Below are positions 1 through 8,975 of a stretch of 64,000 nucleotides of DNA, one piece after another. Below the pieces are notes generated by a model that had not been told where the DNA came from, did no database searches, and was given only the letters and a program-made list of their open reading frames with translations. This stretch comes from Corynebacterium lemuris. GTDB lineage: Bacteria > Actinomycetota > Actinomycetes > Mycobacteriales > Mycobacteriaceae. The DNA is taken from the NCBI RefSeq assembly GCF_024919295.1, contig NZ_JANWTC010000010.1, forward strand, positions 1 through 64,000, read 5' to 3'. Position 1 is the first letter of the stretch, and every line of letters begins with the position of its first letter. Both the position numbers and the translations under genes were made by a program.

Positions 1-54
1 ATCTACTCCTGTGGGCACCCCACCACAAGAGCTAACGAAGTACTATTAGGTCCC

Positions 55-600
55 GTGACTGATTCCCCACTTCTCATCGTCGGGCTGGGTAACCCGGGCG
101 CCAAATACGCCGACACCCGCCACAACATCGGATGGCTGCTTCTCGACGAACTCGCCTCCCGCATCTCCCCCGTCCCCGCCAGCTTCGCGGTGCACAAGCG
201 CACCAACACCGAGATCGCCGAGGTCCGCCACCGCGGACGCCGGCTCATCCTGGCGCGGACCCGCAGCTACATGAACGTCTCTGGCGGACCGGTCAAGGCG
301 CTGGCGACCTTCTTCAAGATCGCCCCAGCCGACATCGTCGTCGTCCATGACGAGCTCGAGCTCGACTTCGGGCAGATCCGCCTGCGCACCGGCGGCGGCG
401 ACCACGGGCACAACGGACTGAAGTCGGTGACGAAATCGCTGGGCACGAAGGAGTACCAGCGGCTGTCCATCGGCATCGGCCGCCCGCCCGGTCGGATGGA
501 CCCGGCCGCCTATGTGCTCAAGCCCTTCAACCGGCAGGAGGCCGGGGAGCTGATCTTCATCTGCTCTGATGCGGCCGATGAGCTGGAACGCAGCCTGTAG
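55..600 (+). CDS. pth: Peptidyl-tRNA hydrolase (first of two copies)
   Basis: This 181-residue protein cleaves peptidyl-tRNA that drops off ribosomes, recycling the tRNA in the cytoplasm. The family signature is plain: GLGNPGAKY near residues 10-18, the catalytic His in TRHNIGW (His23), then a conserved Asn in the SYMNVSG segment and the HDELELDFG block around residue 100. The start is GTG at 55, with a TACTAT box at 41-46 just upstream and no clear Shine-Dalgarno, so a leaderless or near-leaderless transcript is plausible. A second Pth lies at 9910-10548. In related actinobacteria pth follows rplY, which would lie left of the window. Length is normal for the family. Confidence 0.95.
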   Translation: MTDSPLLIVGLGNPGAKYADTRHNIGWLLLDELASRISPVPASFAVHKRTNTEIAEVRHRGRRLILARTRSYMNVSGGPVKALATFFKIAPADIVVVHDELELDFGQIRLRTGGGDHGHNGLKSVTKSLGTKEYQRLSIGIGRPPGRMDPAAYVLKPFNRQEAGELIFICSDAADELERSL

Positions 601-610
601 AGAACGCGGA

Positions 611-640
611 ACGCCCCGTTCTCGGTTGAGAACGGGGCGT
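611..640. terminator. Hairpin after pth, between it and genH
   Basis: A 13-bp perfect stem (611-623 with 628-640) closes a GGTT loop. It sits between the pth stop and the genH stop, which converge here, so it could end transcription from both sides. There is no strong T-run on either strand. Confidence 0.6.
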
Positions 641-654
641 CGATAAGCGGGTGG

Positions 655-2034
655 CTAGATGGTCAGCTCTTCTGCTACCACACCGGCCTCGCGCTGGGCG
701 ATGACCTTGTGGATGTTGTACTCCCACTCCTGCAGCTCAACCGGCAGCTCGCCCTTCGACGGGTCCTGCAGGTACTCGCGACGCTCGGCGTCGTAGTCCC
801 ACAGCCAGTCGGCGTAGCGGTACCAGCCGGAACGCTCGGCGTTGCGGAAGGTTTCGTTGCGGATGAGACGGGAAACGCCGTCGACGTGCCACAGCTCGCC
901 CCAGAAACGGCCGATGGTCTGGATGCGTGCACAACGCGGTGCGCGCTCACCGGAGACCTCGCGGAGGACCTCACCCCAGTTGAGCTCGCCCTTCGCGGCG
1001 GCCTGGGAGGCGTAGAGCGCGAGGCACTCGGCATCCTCCATGGCCATGACGGCGCCGGAGGCCAGGTACTGCAGCGGCGGGTGCGCGGCATCGCCCATGA
1101 CGATGATGCGGTCGGAGACGACCCAGTTCTCCAGCGGCTCACGGTCGGCCATCTGCCACCAGGTGTCCAGCCACATGGAACCGAGACGGCCCTGGACGAA
1201 CTCGTTGGTGTGGCCGAAGGCGTTCTTGAACTCCTCGTTGTTGCCCCAGTCCTCGGGGACCGCGGTGCCGTCGGTCAGAGCCTCGAGGTAGCGCGGGGAC
1301 TGGAAGACAGCCACCTGGTTGAGCAGCTCGCCGTGGCGCAGCGGGTACTGGATGAAGTGGACCCGCGGGCCGATGTAGCCGACGACGTCCTTGAGGTCCT
1401 TCATCTCCGGGTCGCTGGGCAGCTCGGAGGTGCCGCGGTAGGCGACGTAGGCGGACGGAACCGGATCGTCCTGGACGATCTCCTTGCGGAAGACGGAGTG
1501 GGTACCGTCGAAGGCGATGAGCATGTCGCCCTCGACATCCTCCTTGCGTTCCTCCGTGCGGTGCTCGATGTGCACGGTGACGCCGTCCTCACGGGTGTCC
1601 GCCCCCAGGACCTGCACGTCATTGTGCAGGGTGGCGCCGGCCTCCTGGGCGGCCTCCACGAGGATGGACAGCAGGTCCGAGCGGTGGATGACCAGGTACT
1701 TGCCGCCGTAGTGCTTCTCGAAATCATCGTCGAAGTTCATGGTCAGGATCGGCTCGGTGGTGATGGCGTCGCGGAACTGCATGCGCTCCGGGAGGTAACC
1801 GGACTCGAAGACACGCTCCTTCAGGCCCCACTTCTCCAGCATCTTGACGCCGTGCGGACCGATCTGCAGGCCGGCCCCGACCTCCTTGAACTCGGGGGCA
1901 CGCTCGTAGAGCGTGACGTCGGCACCGCGCAGGGAGAGCGCGAGTGCGCCGGCGGCACCACCGATACCTCCACCGGAGATGATGATCTTCTGGCCCTTGA
2001 GGTCCTCGGAGGCGGTCAGGATGTTTTCAGACAT
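655..2034 (-). CDS. genH: 3-hydroxybenzoate 6-hydroxylase (FAD monooxygenase)
   Basis: A 459-residue class A flavoprotein monooxygenase that should convert 3-hydroxybenzoate to gentisate with NAD(P)H and oxygen. The N-terminal dinucleotide fold GGGIGG is at residues 21-26, and the second FAD motif MGDAAHP begins near 313. A Shine-Dalgarno (AAGGAAG) sits 7-8 nt before the ATG at 2034. The gene follows the transporter genK by 36 bp on the same strand, matching the C. glutamicum genKH unit. The substrate is inferred from the context: gentisate dioxygenase, fumarylpyruvate hydrolase and maleylpyruvate isomerase lie just beyond. Salicylate-type hydroxylases share the fold, so context carries the specific call. 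Confidence 0.9.
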   Translation of the reverse strand: MSENILTASEDLKGQKIIISGGGIGGAAGALALSLRGADVTLYERAPEFKEVGAGLQIGPHGVKMLEKWGLKERVFESGYLPERMQFRDAITTEPILTMNFDDDFEKHYGGKYLVIHRSDLLSILVEAAQEAGATLHNDVQVLGADTREDGVTVHIEHRTEERKEDVEGDMLIAFDGTHSVFRKEIVQDDPVPSAYVAYRGTSELPSDPEMKDLKDVVGYIGPRVHFIQYPLRHGELLNQVAVFQSPRYLEALTDGTAVPEDWGNNEEFKNAFGHTNEFVQGRLGSMWLDTWWQMADREPLENWVVSDRIIVMGDAAHPPLQYLASGAVMAMEDAECLALYASQAAAKGELNWGEVLREVSGERAPRCARIQTIGRFWGELWHVDGVSRLIRNETFRNAERSGWYRYADWLWDYDAERREYLQDPSKGELPVELQEWEYNIHKVIAQREAGVVAEELTI

Positions 2035-2070
2035 AGGAGACTTCCTTTCAACGGAAATGTGGGGAAGAGA

Positions 2071-3426
2071 CTAACGGTTGTCCGCGGGCATGTTGATGAC
2101 CCTGGTCGTCGGGTTCTCCATCCGGCGGTGGATGAAGAACAGGACGATCAGCGACACCGAGGACAGCAGCGCAGAGGCGCCGAAGAGGATGAAGTTCGAG
2201 CCGACACCCAGGTTCCAGTTGAGCAGCAGGCCGGCCAGCTGCGGTGCCACGACCGCGCCGATACGTCCGACGCCCAGTGCCCAGCCCAGGGCCGTACCGC
2301 GCAGGTTGTGCGGGTAGAAGTTGGCCACTGCGGCGATGATGAGGATCTGCGTGCCGTGGGTGCCCACACCGGCGAGCACCAGGATGAGGTACACGGCCAC
2401 GATGCCCGGCTCAGACAGCAGGAGCAGCAGTGCGACACCGGCGACACCGGCGGCGACCGCACCCGACTTCAACGGACCGAAGCGCACACCCGCCCAGGCG
2501 GTGACCACGGAACCGAGGATGGCACCGAGGTTGAGGGCGAGGGTGAAGTTCAGGGCCGCGCCGAAATCATAGCCCGCCTGCTGCATGAGACGCGGCAGCC
2601 AGGTGCCCAGGCCGTACCAGGCCAGGAGGGTGACGAAGGTGGCCAGGGCGAACCAGATGGAGATCATCATGTACTTGCCCACCAGCAGATCCTTGAAACC
2701 CGCCGGCTCGTCAGCTCCCTCACGGGCGGCGTGGTCATCACGGATCGCCTGGTCGGAGGGAATGACCTTCATGGCGATCGGCAGACCGATGACGATCGGG
2801 ATCAGTGCCAGGAGGAACATGAAGCGCCAGCCCCAGTCCTCGTGGGACGGGACAATGAACTGGGCCAGGACAGCGGCGATGGAGCCGCCCAGCGGAACAC
2901 CGGACATCATGACGGTCGCCCACGCGGACATGTAGCGGCGCGGGACGAGGTCGGAGGTCATGGCGTTGACGGAGGGCACGAGTCCGCCGAGACCGATACC
3001 GGCCAGGAGACGGAACCCACCGAACATCCACGGGTTGATGGCGAAGGCACACAGCAGCGTGAACACAGACAGAATGATGACGGAACCGATGACCGCGAAT
3101 TTGCGGCCGACCCGGTCGGAGAGCCTGCCGACCCAGACCGCACCGATGACCATGCCCAGGAAGGCGGTGGAACCGATGGTGCCGGCCGTGGCCGAGTTCA
3201 GATCCCACTCCTCCATCAGCTCAGTCTGGACCGTGCCGTAGACGATGAGGTCGTATCCGTCGAAGACAACGAAGAACCAACCGATGAGGACAGCGGCCAG
3301 CCTCTTGCCACTGATTCCGAGGATAGTCAGGCCACGGTTGTTGCCGCCCATGGCAGGTGCGTCTGTGTCACCCGCCGTTCCAGCAGTGATTTGCCCGCTC
3401 TGCGGGTCTTGGGAGATAGGAGCCAT
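2071..3426 (-). CDS. genK: MFS transporter for gentisate/3-hydroxybenzoate
   Basis: A 451-residue major facilitator with twelve predicted membrane segments, resembling the aromatic acid:H+ symporter family. It has a VGRLSDRVGRKF loop between helices 2 and 3 (the family's Gly-x-x-x-Asp-Arg-x-Gly-Arg motif) and an Asp in helix 1 (FDGYDLIVYG). I take ATG at 3426 (MAPISQ), because upstream in-frame sequence is not hydrophobic and runs into the opposite gene genR. It is the first gene of the leftward genK-genH pair and is divergent from genR. Its role, uptake of the aromatic substrate, follows from cluster context. Confidence 0.88.
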   Translation of the reverse strand: MAPISQDPQSGQITAGTAGDTDAPAMGGNNRGLTILGISGKRLAAVLIGWFFVVFDGYDLIVYGTVQTELMEEWDLNSATAGTIGSTAFLGMVIGAVWVGRLSDRVGRKFAVIGSVIILSVFTLLCAFAINPWMFGGFRLLAGIGLGGLVPSVNAMTSDLVPRRYMSAWATVMMSGVPLGGSIAAVLAQFIVPSHEDWGWRFMFLLALIPIVIGLPIAMKVIPSDQAIRDDHAAREGADEPAGFKDLLVGKYMMISIWFALATFVTLLAWYGLGTWLPRLMQQAGYDFGAALNFTLALNLGAILGSVVTAWAGVRFGPLKSGAVAAGVAGVALLLLLSEPGIVAVYLILVLAGVGTHGTQILIIAAVANFYPHNLRGTALGWALGVGRIGAVVAPQLAGLLLNWNLGVGSNFILFGASALLSSVSLIVLFFIHRRMENPTTRVINMPADNR

Positions 3427-3465
3427 AGGGACATCATCCGCGTGATGGGAGTTACAATCAAAGTT

Positions 3466-3482
3466 ATTCCACATGACGGAAG
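3466..3482. promoter_or_regulatory. Putative GenR operator in the genK/genR intergenic region
   Basis: ATTCC-N7-GGAAG, an imperfect inverted repeat. From memory, C. glutamicum GenR recognises ATTCC-N7(or N5)-GGAAT, so 9 of 10 arm positions match. The site overlaps the start region of genR, consistent with autoregulation and with control of the divergent genKH. Confidence 0.6.
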
Positions 3483-3487
3483 GCGAT

Positions 3488-4276
3488 ATGACGATGAACC
3501 CCGCTCCCACCCATGGCCCACCCCCGAGGGAATTCCTCCAGTCGGTGGACCTGTCCCTCACGCTGATCCTCATGCTCCGGGACCAGGGCACCCTGGCCAT
3601 CTCCGCGGCCGCCGAGCAGCTGAAGGTCAGCCCCTCCACCGTCCACCGCTCCATGGCGATGCTCGTCTACCGCGGCTTCGCCACCCGCAGCGAGTCCCGC
3701 ACCTACCTCCCCGGCCCCGCACTGCTCTCCTCCAGCCTGCAGCCGGGCGTGGGCAACGAGCTGATCTCCGCCTGTTCGGCACACCTGACGGCGATTGCCG
3801 CGGAGACCGGGGAGACCACCCATCTCATGGTCCTGGTGGGCAATAAGGTGCATTTCCTCCACACCGTGGAGGGCAGCCACCCGGTCCGGGTCGGCAGCCG
3901 GCGCGGCCAGGTCATGCCCGCAGAGCAGAATGCGGGCGGCCTGGTGATGCTCGCCGAGCGGTCCGCAGCGGAACTGCGCGCCCTCTACCCCTCCCTCCCC
4001 GACGCCGAATTCGAGAGTCTGCGCAGGCAGCTGCACAGAATCCGCAGCCGCGGCTTCTCCCTCAACCACGGTCTCTACGAGCACGATGTCTCCGCCGTGG
4101 CCGCCTGCCTGCGCAATGACCTCGGTGACGTGCTGGGGGCGGTTTCGGTGGCCACGCCGACCGGACGATTCCGGAACGTCCACCGCCGTTGCGCTGAAGT
4201 TCTGATGAAACATGCGCGGGACCTGAACTTCCGCCTGGAGGAGGTGCGGACGACTCCGCTGCCCCTCAAGGGGTAG
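3488..4276 (+). CDS. genR: IclR-family regulator of gentisate genes
   Basis: An IclR-type transcription factor of about 262 residues. It has an N-terminal winged helix-turn-helix (segment LKVSPSTVHRSMAMLVYRGF) followed by the ligand-binding IclR effector domain. GGAAGG at 3478-3483 sits in front of both ATG 3488 and ATG 3494; the second has the more usual spacing, and an upstream ATG at 3473 is also possible. The gene lies between divergent genKH and downstream genDFM, and operator-like repeats flank it on both sides. In C. glutamicum the homologue activates the catabolic genes and represses itself. Confidence 0.88.
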   Translation: MTMNPAPTHGPPPREFLQSVDLSLTLILMLRDQGTLAISAAAEQLKVSPSTVHRSMAMLVYRGFATRSESRTYLPGPALLSSSLQPGVGNELISACSAHLTAIAAETGETTHLMVLVGNKVHFLHTVEGSHPVRVGSRRGQVMPAEQNAGGLVMLAERSAAELRALYPSLPDAEFESLRRQLHRIRSRGFSLNHGLYEHDVSAVAACLRNDLGDVLGAVSVATPTGRFRNVHRRCAEVLMKHARDLNFRLEEVRTTPLPLKG

Positions 4277-4298
4277 AAAAAATTACCCCCTGAAACTT

Positions 4299-4315
4299 TT
4301 TCCGCGGTACGGAAT
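4299..4315. promoter_or_regulatory. Putative GenR operator upstream of genD
   Basis: TTTCC-N7-GGAAT, with perfect inner arms TTCC/GGAA. It has the same architecture and N7 spacing as the repeat at 3466-3482. It lies about 100 bp before genD in the 138-bp gap after genR, suiting an activator site. Confidence 0.65.
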
Positions 4316-4414
4316 ATCTTTGAGTCACACTTTTCCGACGCATATGTTTGACCTCACAACCACCCCTGCACCCGGCCTCTGCCGAGTGCACCATTTGATG
4401 CAGGAGGTTCAAGC

Positions 4415-5536
4415 ATGAGCGAGAGCACCGACTACTCGAACAAGCACGTTGACTTCGTCGCCCCCGAGCCCACTCCGGAGGAGCAGGCCGAGCTCAACGA
4501 CATGTACGCCAAGATGGACGATCTCCAGATGAAGCCGCTGTGGAACCAGATCGGCGGACTCATGCCGAACGAGCCGGACCCGCAGGCTGTCGCCCACCGC
4601 TGGGACTGGTCCGAGCTGATCAAGCTCGCCCGCCGCTCCGGTGAGCTCGTCCCCGTCGGCCGTGGCGGCGAGCGCCGCGCCATCGGCCTGGCCAACCCGG
4701 GCCTGGGTGGCCCGACCTACATCGCCCCCACCCTGTGGGCGGCCATCCAGTACCTGGCACCGGGTGAGAACGCCCCGGAGCACCGCCACTCCCAGAACGC
4801 CTTCCGCTTCGTCATCGAGGGCGAGGGCGTCTGGACCGTCGTCAACGGTGACGCGGTCCCGATGAAGCGCGGCGACTTCCTGCTCACCCCGGGCTGGAAC
4901 TTCCACGGCCACCACAACATCGCCACCGAGCCGATGGCCTGGCTGGACGGCCTGGACATCCCCTTCGCGTACCAGATGGACACCGGCTTCTTCGAGTACG
5001 GCTCCGAGAAGCTCACCGACGAGTCCACCCCGGACTACTCCCGCTCCGAGCGCCTGTGGGCCCACCCGGGCCTGCGCCCGGTTGCTTTCCCGGGTGCCAC
5101 CACCTCCTCCACCATCGGCCGTTACGCCTGGGAGCACACCGACGCCGCCCTCAACGACCAGCTCTCCCTCGAGGACGCAGGCTTCCCCGGCGTCGTCGGC
5201 CCGGGTCACGCAGCCATCCGCTACACCAACCCGACCACCGGTGGCGACGTCATGTCGACCATCCGCGCTGAGTTCCACCGCCTGCGCCCGGGTGCCTCGA
5301 CCACTCCGATCAAGGAGGTCGGCAACCGCGTTTTCCAGGTTTTCGAAGGATCTGCCACTATCAAGGTCGGTGACCAGACCTTCGAGATGAACCACGGCGA
5401 CGTCGTGAACATCCCGTCCTGGAAGCTGTGGTCCCTGGAGGCCGGCACCGACGGTGTCGATCTCTTCTGCTTCTCTGATCACCCGATCTTCGAGAAGCTG
5501 GACCTCGCTCGTACCTACACTCCGGAAGGAATCTAA
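4415..5536 (+). CDS. genD: Gentisate 1,2-dioxygenase
   Basis: A 373-residue bicupin Fe(II) dioxygenase that opens gentisate to maleylpyruvate. The first cupin carries the metal-binding PEHRHSQ motif (His123, His125) and the partner histidines in FHGHHN (from His164). A second, less conserved cupin follows around residues 280-350. AGGAGG at 4402-4407 gives a strong ribosome site for the ATG at 4415. It is the first gene of genD-genF-genM, with genF starting 6 nt after its stop. Length and motifs are normal for the family. Confidence 0.95.
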   Translation: MSESTDYSNKHVDFVAPEPTPEEQAELNDMYAKMDDLQMKPLWNQIGGLMPNEPDPQAVAHRWDWSELIKLARRSGELVPVGRGGERRAIGLANPGLGGPTYIAPTLWAAIQYLAPGENAPEHRHSQNAFRFVIEGEGVWTVVNGDAVPMKRGDFLLTPGWNFHGHHNIATEPMAWLDGLDIPFAYQMDTGFFEYGSEKLTDESTPDYSRSERLWAHPGLRPVAFPGATTSSTIGRYAWEHTDAALNDQLSLEDAGFPGVVGPGHAAIRYTNPTTGGDVMSTIRAEFHRLRPGASTTPIKEVGNRVFQVFEGSATIKVGDQTFEMNHGDVVNIPSWKLWSLEAGTDGVDLFCFSDHPIFEKLDLARTYTPEGI

Positions 5537-5542
5537 ACCAAC

Positions 5543-6370
5543 ATGCGTCTTGCAACCATCCGCTCCACCCAGGGCACCTTTGCCGCCCGCGTCGAGTCCG
5601 ACAACACCGCCGTGAAGATCGACGGTTTCGCCAACGTCGGCGACCTGCTGCAGGAGGACAACTGGCGCGAGGTGGCTGAGAAGGCCGCCGGCGAAGAGGT
5701 CACCTTCGAGCAGGCCGACCTCGAGGCCGTCGTCCCGGCCCCGAAGAAGATCGTGTGCGTCGGCCTGAACTACGCCAACCACATCAAGGAGATGGGCCGC
5801 GACCTGCCGACCCACCCGACCCTCTTCGTCAAGTACCCGGACGCGCTGACCGGACCGTTCGACGATGTCCTCGTCCCGGAGTACGCCAACGCCGAGCTGG
5901 ACTGGGAAGGCGAGCTGGCCGTCATCATCGGCAAGCGCGCACGTCGCGTCAAGGAGGCCGACGCCGCTGATTACATCGCCGGTTACGCCGTCATGAACGA
6001 CTACACCATGCGTGACTACCAGTACCGCACCCTGCAGTGGCACCAGGGCAAGTCCTTCGAGAAGAGCGCCGGCTTCGGTCCGTGGATGACCACCGCCGAC
6101 TCCTTCGAGTTCGGTGGCGAGCTGGCCACCTACCGCGGCGACGAGAAGATGCAGACCACCCCGACCGATGACCTGGTGTTCAACCCGGCTCAGCTGATCG
6201 AGTACATCTCCCACATCTACCCGCTGGATGCCGGCGACGTCATCGTCACCGGCACCCCGGGCGGCGTCGGCCACGCCCGCAACCCGAAGACCTACATCGG
6301 CGACGGCGACGTCGTCAAGGTCGAGATCGAGGGCCTGGGCTACGTCGCCAACAAGACGGTGTTCGAGTAA
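5543..6370 (+). CDS. genF: Fumarylpyruvate hydrolase
   Basis: A 275-residue fumarylacetoacetate-hydrolase-family enzyme that should split fumarylpyruvate into fumarate and pyruvate, the last step of the pathway. The divalent-metal motif [10 protein letters not shown] lies near residue 116, and the C-terminal [12 protein letters not shown] loop is typical of the family. It follows genD by 6 nt, and its TAA overlaps the ATG of genM by one base (TAATG), implying coupled translation. Confidence 0.93.
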   Translation: MRLATIRSTQGTFAARVESDNTAVKIDGFANVGDLLQEDNWREVAEKAAGEEVTFEQADLEAVVPAPKKIVCVGLNYANHIKEMGRDLPTHPTLFVKYPDALTGPFDDVLVPEYANAELDWEGELAVIIGKRARRVKEADAADYIAGYAVMNDYTMRDYQYRTLQWHQGKSFEKSAGFGPWMTTADSFEFGGELATYRGDEKMQTTPTDDLVFNPAQLIEYISHIYPLDAGDVIVTGTPGGVGHARNPKTYIGDGDVVKVEIEGLGYVANKTVFE

Positions 6371-7095
6371 TGAACTCCTTCCACGATCTGTCCATTGAGG
6401 AGCGCCTCAGCCTGACCCGCCGTGGCACCGCCCACTACTCGGGCCAGCTGGCGCTCATCGACAACGCCGATTTCGGCCGCGACACTCTGCTCCCGGGCTG
6501 GACCGTGGCACACCTGGCCGCTCATGTGGCCTACAACGCCGCCGCACTCTGCAACCTCATGGAGTGGGCGGAGACGGGCGAGGAGAAGCCCATGTACTCC
6601 TCCCCGCAGGCCCGCAACCAGGAGATCGCCTTCGGCGCCACCCTCCTCCCGGACGCCATCCGCAACCTGCACGACCACACCCTCGTGCGTCTCGACGTCG
6701 CCTGGCGCGACGCCGGCGACGCCGCGTGGCAGGCAGAGGTCAAGACGGCCCAGGGCCGCACGGTCCCGGCGTCGGAGACCCTGTGGATGCGTACCCGCGA
6801 GGTCTGGCTGCACGCCGTCGACCTGGGTGTCAACGCTGGTTTCAGCGACATCCCGGAGGTCATCCTGGCCACCCTCCTGCCGGAGATCGCCGGCAAGTGG
6901 CGGGGCGGCGGTGCCGGTGAGGGCCTGGTCCTCGTCAACACCGACTCCGGTGAGCGCATCGAGGTCTCCCCTGGTGACAACACCGTGGAGATCCACGGCT
7001 CCCTGCCGGGTCTGACCCGCTGGGCCGCCGGCCGCGGTGCCCAGGGCGTGACCAGCCCGCAGGGCGAGGTGCCCGCACCTCCCCGCTGGCTGTAG
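6370..7095 (+). CDS. genM: Mycothiol-dependent maleylpyruvate isomerase
   Basis: A 241-residue DinB-fold (MDMPI) enzyme isomerising maleylpyruvate to fumarylpyruvate with mycothiol as cofactor. His52 (in AAHVAYN) and the Glu144-x3-His148 pair (TREVWLHAV) fall exactly at the metal-ligand positions I recall for the C. glutamicum enzyme. That makes an active zinc site likely and implies that the host makes mycothiol. It is the last gene of genDFM, overlaps genF by one base and is followed by a strong hairpin. Confidence 0.95.
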   Translation: MNSFHDLSIEERLSLTRRGTAHYSGQLALIDNADFGRDTLLPGWTVAHLAAHVAYNAAALCNLMEWAETGEEKPMYSSPQARNQEIAFGATLLPDAIRNLHDHTLVRLDVAWRDAGDAAWQAEVKTAQGRTVPASETLWMRTREVWLHAVDLGVNAGFSDIPEVILATLLPEIAGKWRGGGAGEGLVLVNTDSGERIEVSPGDNTVEIHGSLPGLTRWAAGRGAQGVTSPQGEVPAPPRWL

Positions 7096-7112
7096 AGACC
7101 CCGGCAACAGCG

Positions 7113-7150
7113 AAACCGCCCGGTCCCCTTCACGGAGGCCGGGCGGTTTT
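7113..7150 (+). terminator. Rho-independent terminator of genDFM
   Basis: An 11-bp GC-rich stem (7113-7123 with 7139-7149) is followed by TTTT on the plus strand. It lies 17 nt after the genM stop. Confidence 0.85.
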
Positions 7151-7158
7151 ATACGTTC

Positions 7159-7377
7159 TCACCAGCGGCGGGCGTCCTTGAGTTTTTGTTTCAGTTCCGC
7201 CGTATCCCCCTCGAAGGCGCCGGCCTTGAGCAGCCGGGTGTAGACGACAGGGCATTTTTTGCAGCGCGGGTTGGAGCGGCAGCACTTCTTCTTGGTCTTC
7301 CATCCTGCAGCGCTGACGGCCTGGTGCTTCTTGTTGTCCTTCTTGTTCCTGTGCTTGGCCGATTTTTTCTTGCCCAT
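7159..7377 (-). CDS. Small basic Cys-motif protein of unknown function
   Basis: A 72-residue, strongly basic protein I do not recognise by name. Residues 2-30 are Lys-rich; then comes a C-C-x-x-N-x-x-C-x-x-C cluster (CCRSNPRCKKCP) that could bind zinc, and a C-terminal Lys/Leu helix. I take ATG at 7377; a TTG two codons upstream is possible. It lies between the genM terminator and gapB. The charge suggests binding to nucleic acid or the ribosome, but that is inference only. Confidence 0.7.
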   Translation of the reverse strand: MGKKKSAKHRNKKDNKKHQAVSAAGWKTKKKCCRSNPRCKKCPVVYTRLLKAGAFEGDTAELKQKLKDARRW

Positions 7378-7448
7378 GTACAAAGCGTAATCCCGGCGGT
7401 GGCTGCCACGCCATCCGCCGGGATTTCTTCACCGCTTCGTGACCGGAA

Positions 7449-8912
7449 CTACTTCAGTGCGACAGCCTCAAGGCGGCGCGGGTAGATCTCCGGGCGGGCG
7501 CCGGCGAGCTCCTCGACGATACGGACCACCTGGTTGGAGTAGCCGAACTCGTTGTCGTACCAGACGTAGAGCACGAGGTGCTTGCCGCTGGCGATGGTGG
7601 CCAGACCGTCGACGATGCCGGCGTGGGTGGAGCCGACGAAGTCTGTGGAGACGACCTCCGGGGAGTGGATGTAGCTGATCTGCTGGCGCAGGTTGGAGTG
7701 CAGCGAGACCTTGCGGAGGAAGTTGTTGACCTCGTCCCGGTCGACCTCGTTCTCCAGGGTCAGGTTGAGCACCGCCATGGAGACGTTCGGGGTGGGGACG
7801 CGGATGGCGTTTCCGGTGAGCTTGCCCTCGAACTCCGGCAGGGCCTTGGCGACGGCCTTGGCGGCACCGGTCTCGGTGAGCACCATGTTCAGGCCGGCGG
7901 CGCGGCCACGACGGGAACCCTTGTGGAAGTTGTCGATGAGGTTCTGGTCGTTGGTGAAGGAGTGGACGGTCTCGACATGGCCGTGGACGACGCCGTAGCG
8001 GTCGTTGATGACCTTGAGCACCGGGGTGATGCCGTTGGTGGTGCAGGAGGCGGCGGTGACGATCTTCTCGTCGCCGATCATGGCCTGGTTGATTCCGTAG
8101 ACGACGTTGATCAGGTCGCCCTTGCCCGGCGCGGTGAGCACGACGCGGGACACACCCTTGGACTCGAGGTGCTGGGACAGGCCCTCGCGGTCGCGCCAGC
8201 GGCCGGTGTTGTCCACGACGATGGCGTCGTTGATGCCGTAGGCGGTGTAGTCGACCTCGGCCGGGGAGTTGGAGTAGATCACCTGGATCCTGGTTCCGTT
8301 GGCCCAGATGATGTCGTTCTCCTCGTCGACGGTGATGGTGCCGTCGAAGGCGCCGTGCACGGAGTCGCGGCGCAGGAGGGAGGCGCGCTTGACGAGGTCG
8401 TTGTCGCTGTTCTTGCGTACCACGACGGCGCGCAGGCGGACACCGCCGTAGGTGGCCTCGCGGGCGATGAGGATGCGGGCCAGGAGACGGCCGATGCGGC
8501 CGAAGCCGTAGAGGACGACGTCGGTGGGCTCGGTCTTGCTGTGGGTGCCGACGACCTCGGCGAGCTCCTCATCGAGGTAGGCGCGCAGGTCGGTGCCGCC
8601 GGACTTCTCGAAGCCGGTGGCCAGGCGGCCGATGTCAAGCGAGGCGGTGCCGAGGTTCATGTCGACGAGCTCGCGCAGGATGGGCAGGGTCTGGGTGAGC
8701 GGGAGCTCACGGTCTGTGACGCGACGGGCGTAACGGTGCGACTTGATGATGTCGGTGTCCTTCACGCCGACGAGGAGTCGTCCGAAGATGGAGACGACCA
8801 CATCGTTGTTGCGGTGCAGTTGGCTGATCAGCGGCAGCATCTCCTGAGCTAGAGCGACTTTCTCGTTCCAGTCGATCTGATGGTTCTGCTCAGGCTGCGC
8901 GTTGGCGGTCAC
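7449..8912 (-). CDS. gapB: Glyceraldehyde-3-phosphate dehydrogenase, long form
   Basis: A 487-residue GAPDH, about 150 residues longer than classical Gap because of an N-terminal helical extension (roughly residues 1-125). The Rossmann motif YGFGRIGRL follows the extension, the catalytic Cys is in ASCTTN, and the C-terminal WYDNEFGYSNQVV block is intact. This architecture is that of corynebacterial GapB (GapX), which from memory works in the gluconeogenic direction and can use NADP. The start is GTG at 8912, with GGAGGT at 8922-8927 on the minus strand spaced 9 nt before it. Confidence 0.92.
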   Translation of the reverse strand: MTANAQPEQNHQIDWNEKVALAQEMLPLISQLHRNNDVVVSIFGRLLVGVKDTDIIKSHRYARRVTDRELPLTQTLPILRELVDMNLGTASLDIGRLATGFEKSGGTDLRAYLDEELAEVVGTHSKTEPTDVVLYGFGRIGRLLARILIAREATYGGVRLRAVVVRKNSDNDLVKRASLLRRDSVHGAFDGTITVDEENDIIWANGTRIQVIYSNSPAEVDYTAYGINDAIVVDNTGRWRDREGLSQHLESKGVSRVVLTAPGKGDLINVVYGINQAMIGDEKIVTAASCTTNGITPVLKVINDRYGVVHGHVETVHSFTNDQNLIDNFHKGSRRGRAAGLNMVLTETGAAKAVAKALPEFEGKLTGNAIRVPTPNVSMAVLNLTLENEVDRDEVNNFLRKVSLHSNLRQQISYIHSPEVVSTDFVGSTHAGIVDGLATIASGKHLVLYVWYDNEFGYSNQVVRIVEELAGARPEIYPRRLEAVALK

Positions 8913-8975
8913 TGCGGTTCTACCTCCGGGTGTAAGGGGGAAACTTCCCCTTGACTCTAGCCTGAAAACTTTTAT

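Noticed and set aside
709..3846. Very long open frame on the plus strand through genH and genK
   Set aside because: It is antisense to two motif-rich genes and its translation is low-complexity Asp/Gly/Val/His, typical of the unused strand in GC-rich DNA.
4409..6274. Long minus-strand open frame opposite genD and genF
   Set aside because: The plus strand holds clear cupin and hydrolase motifs with strong ribosome sites; the reverse translation has no domain-like features.
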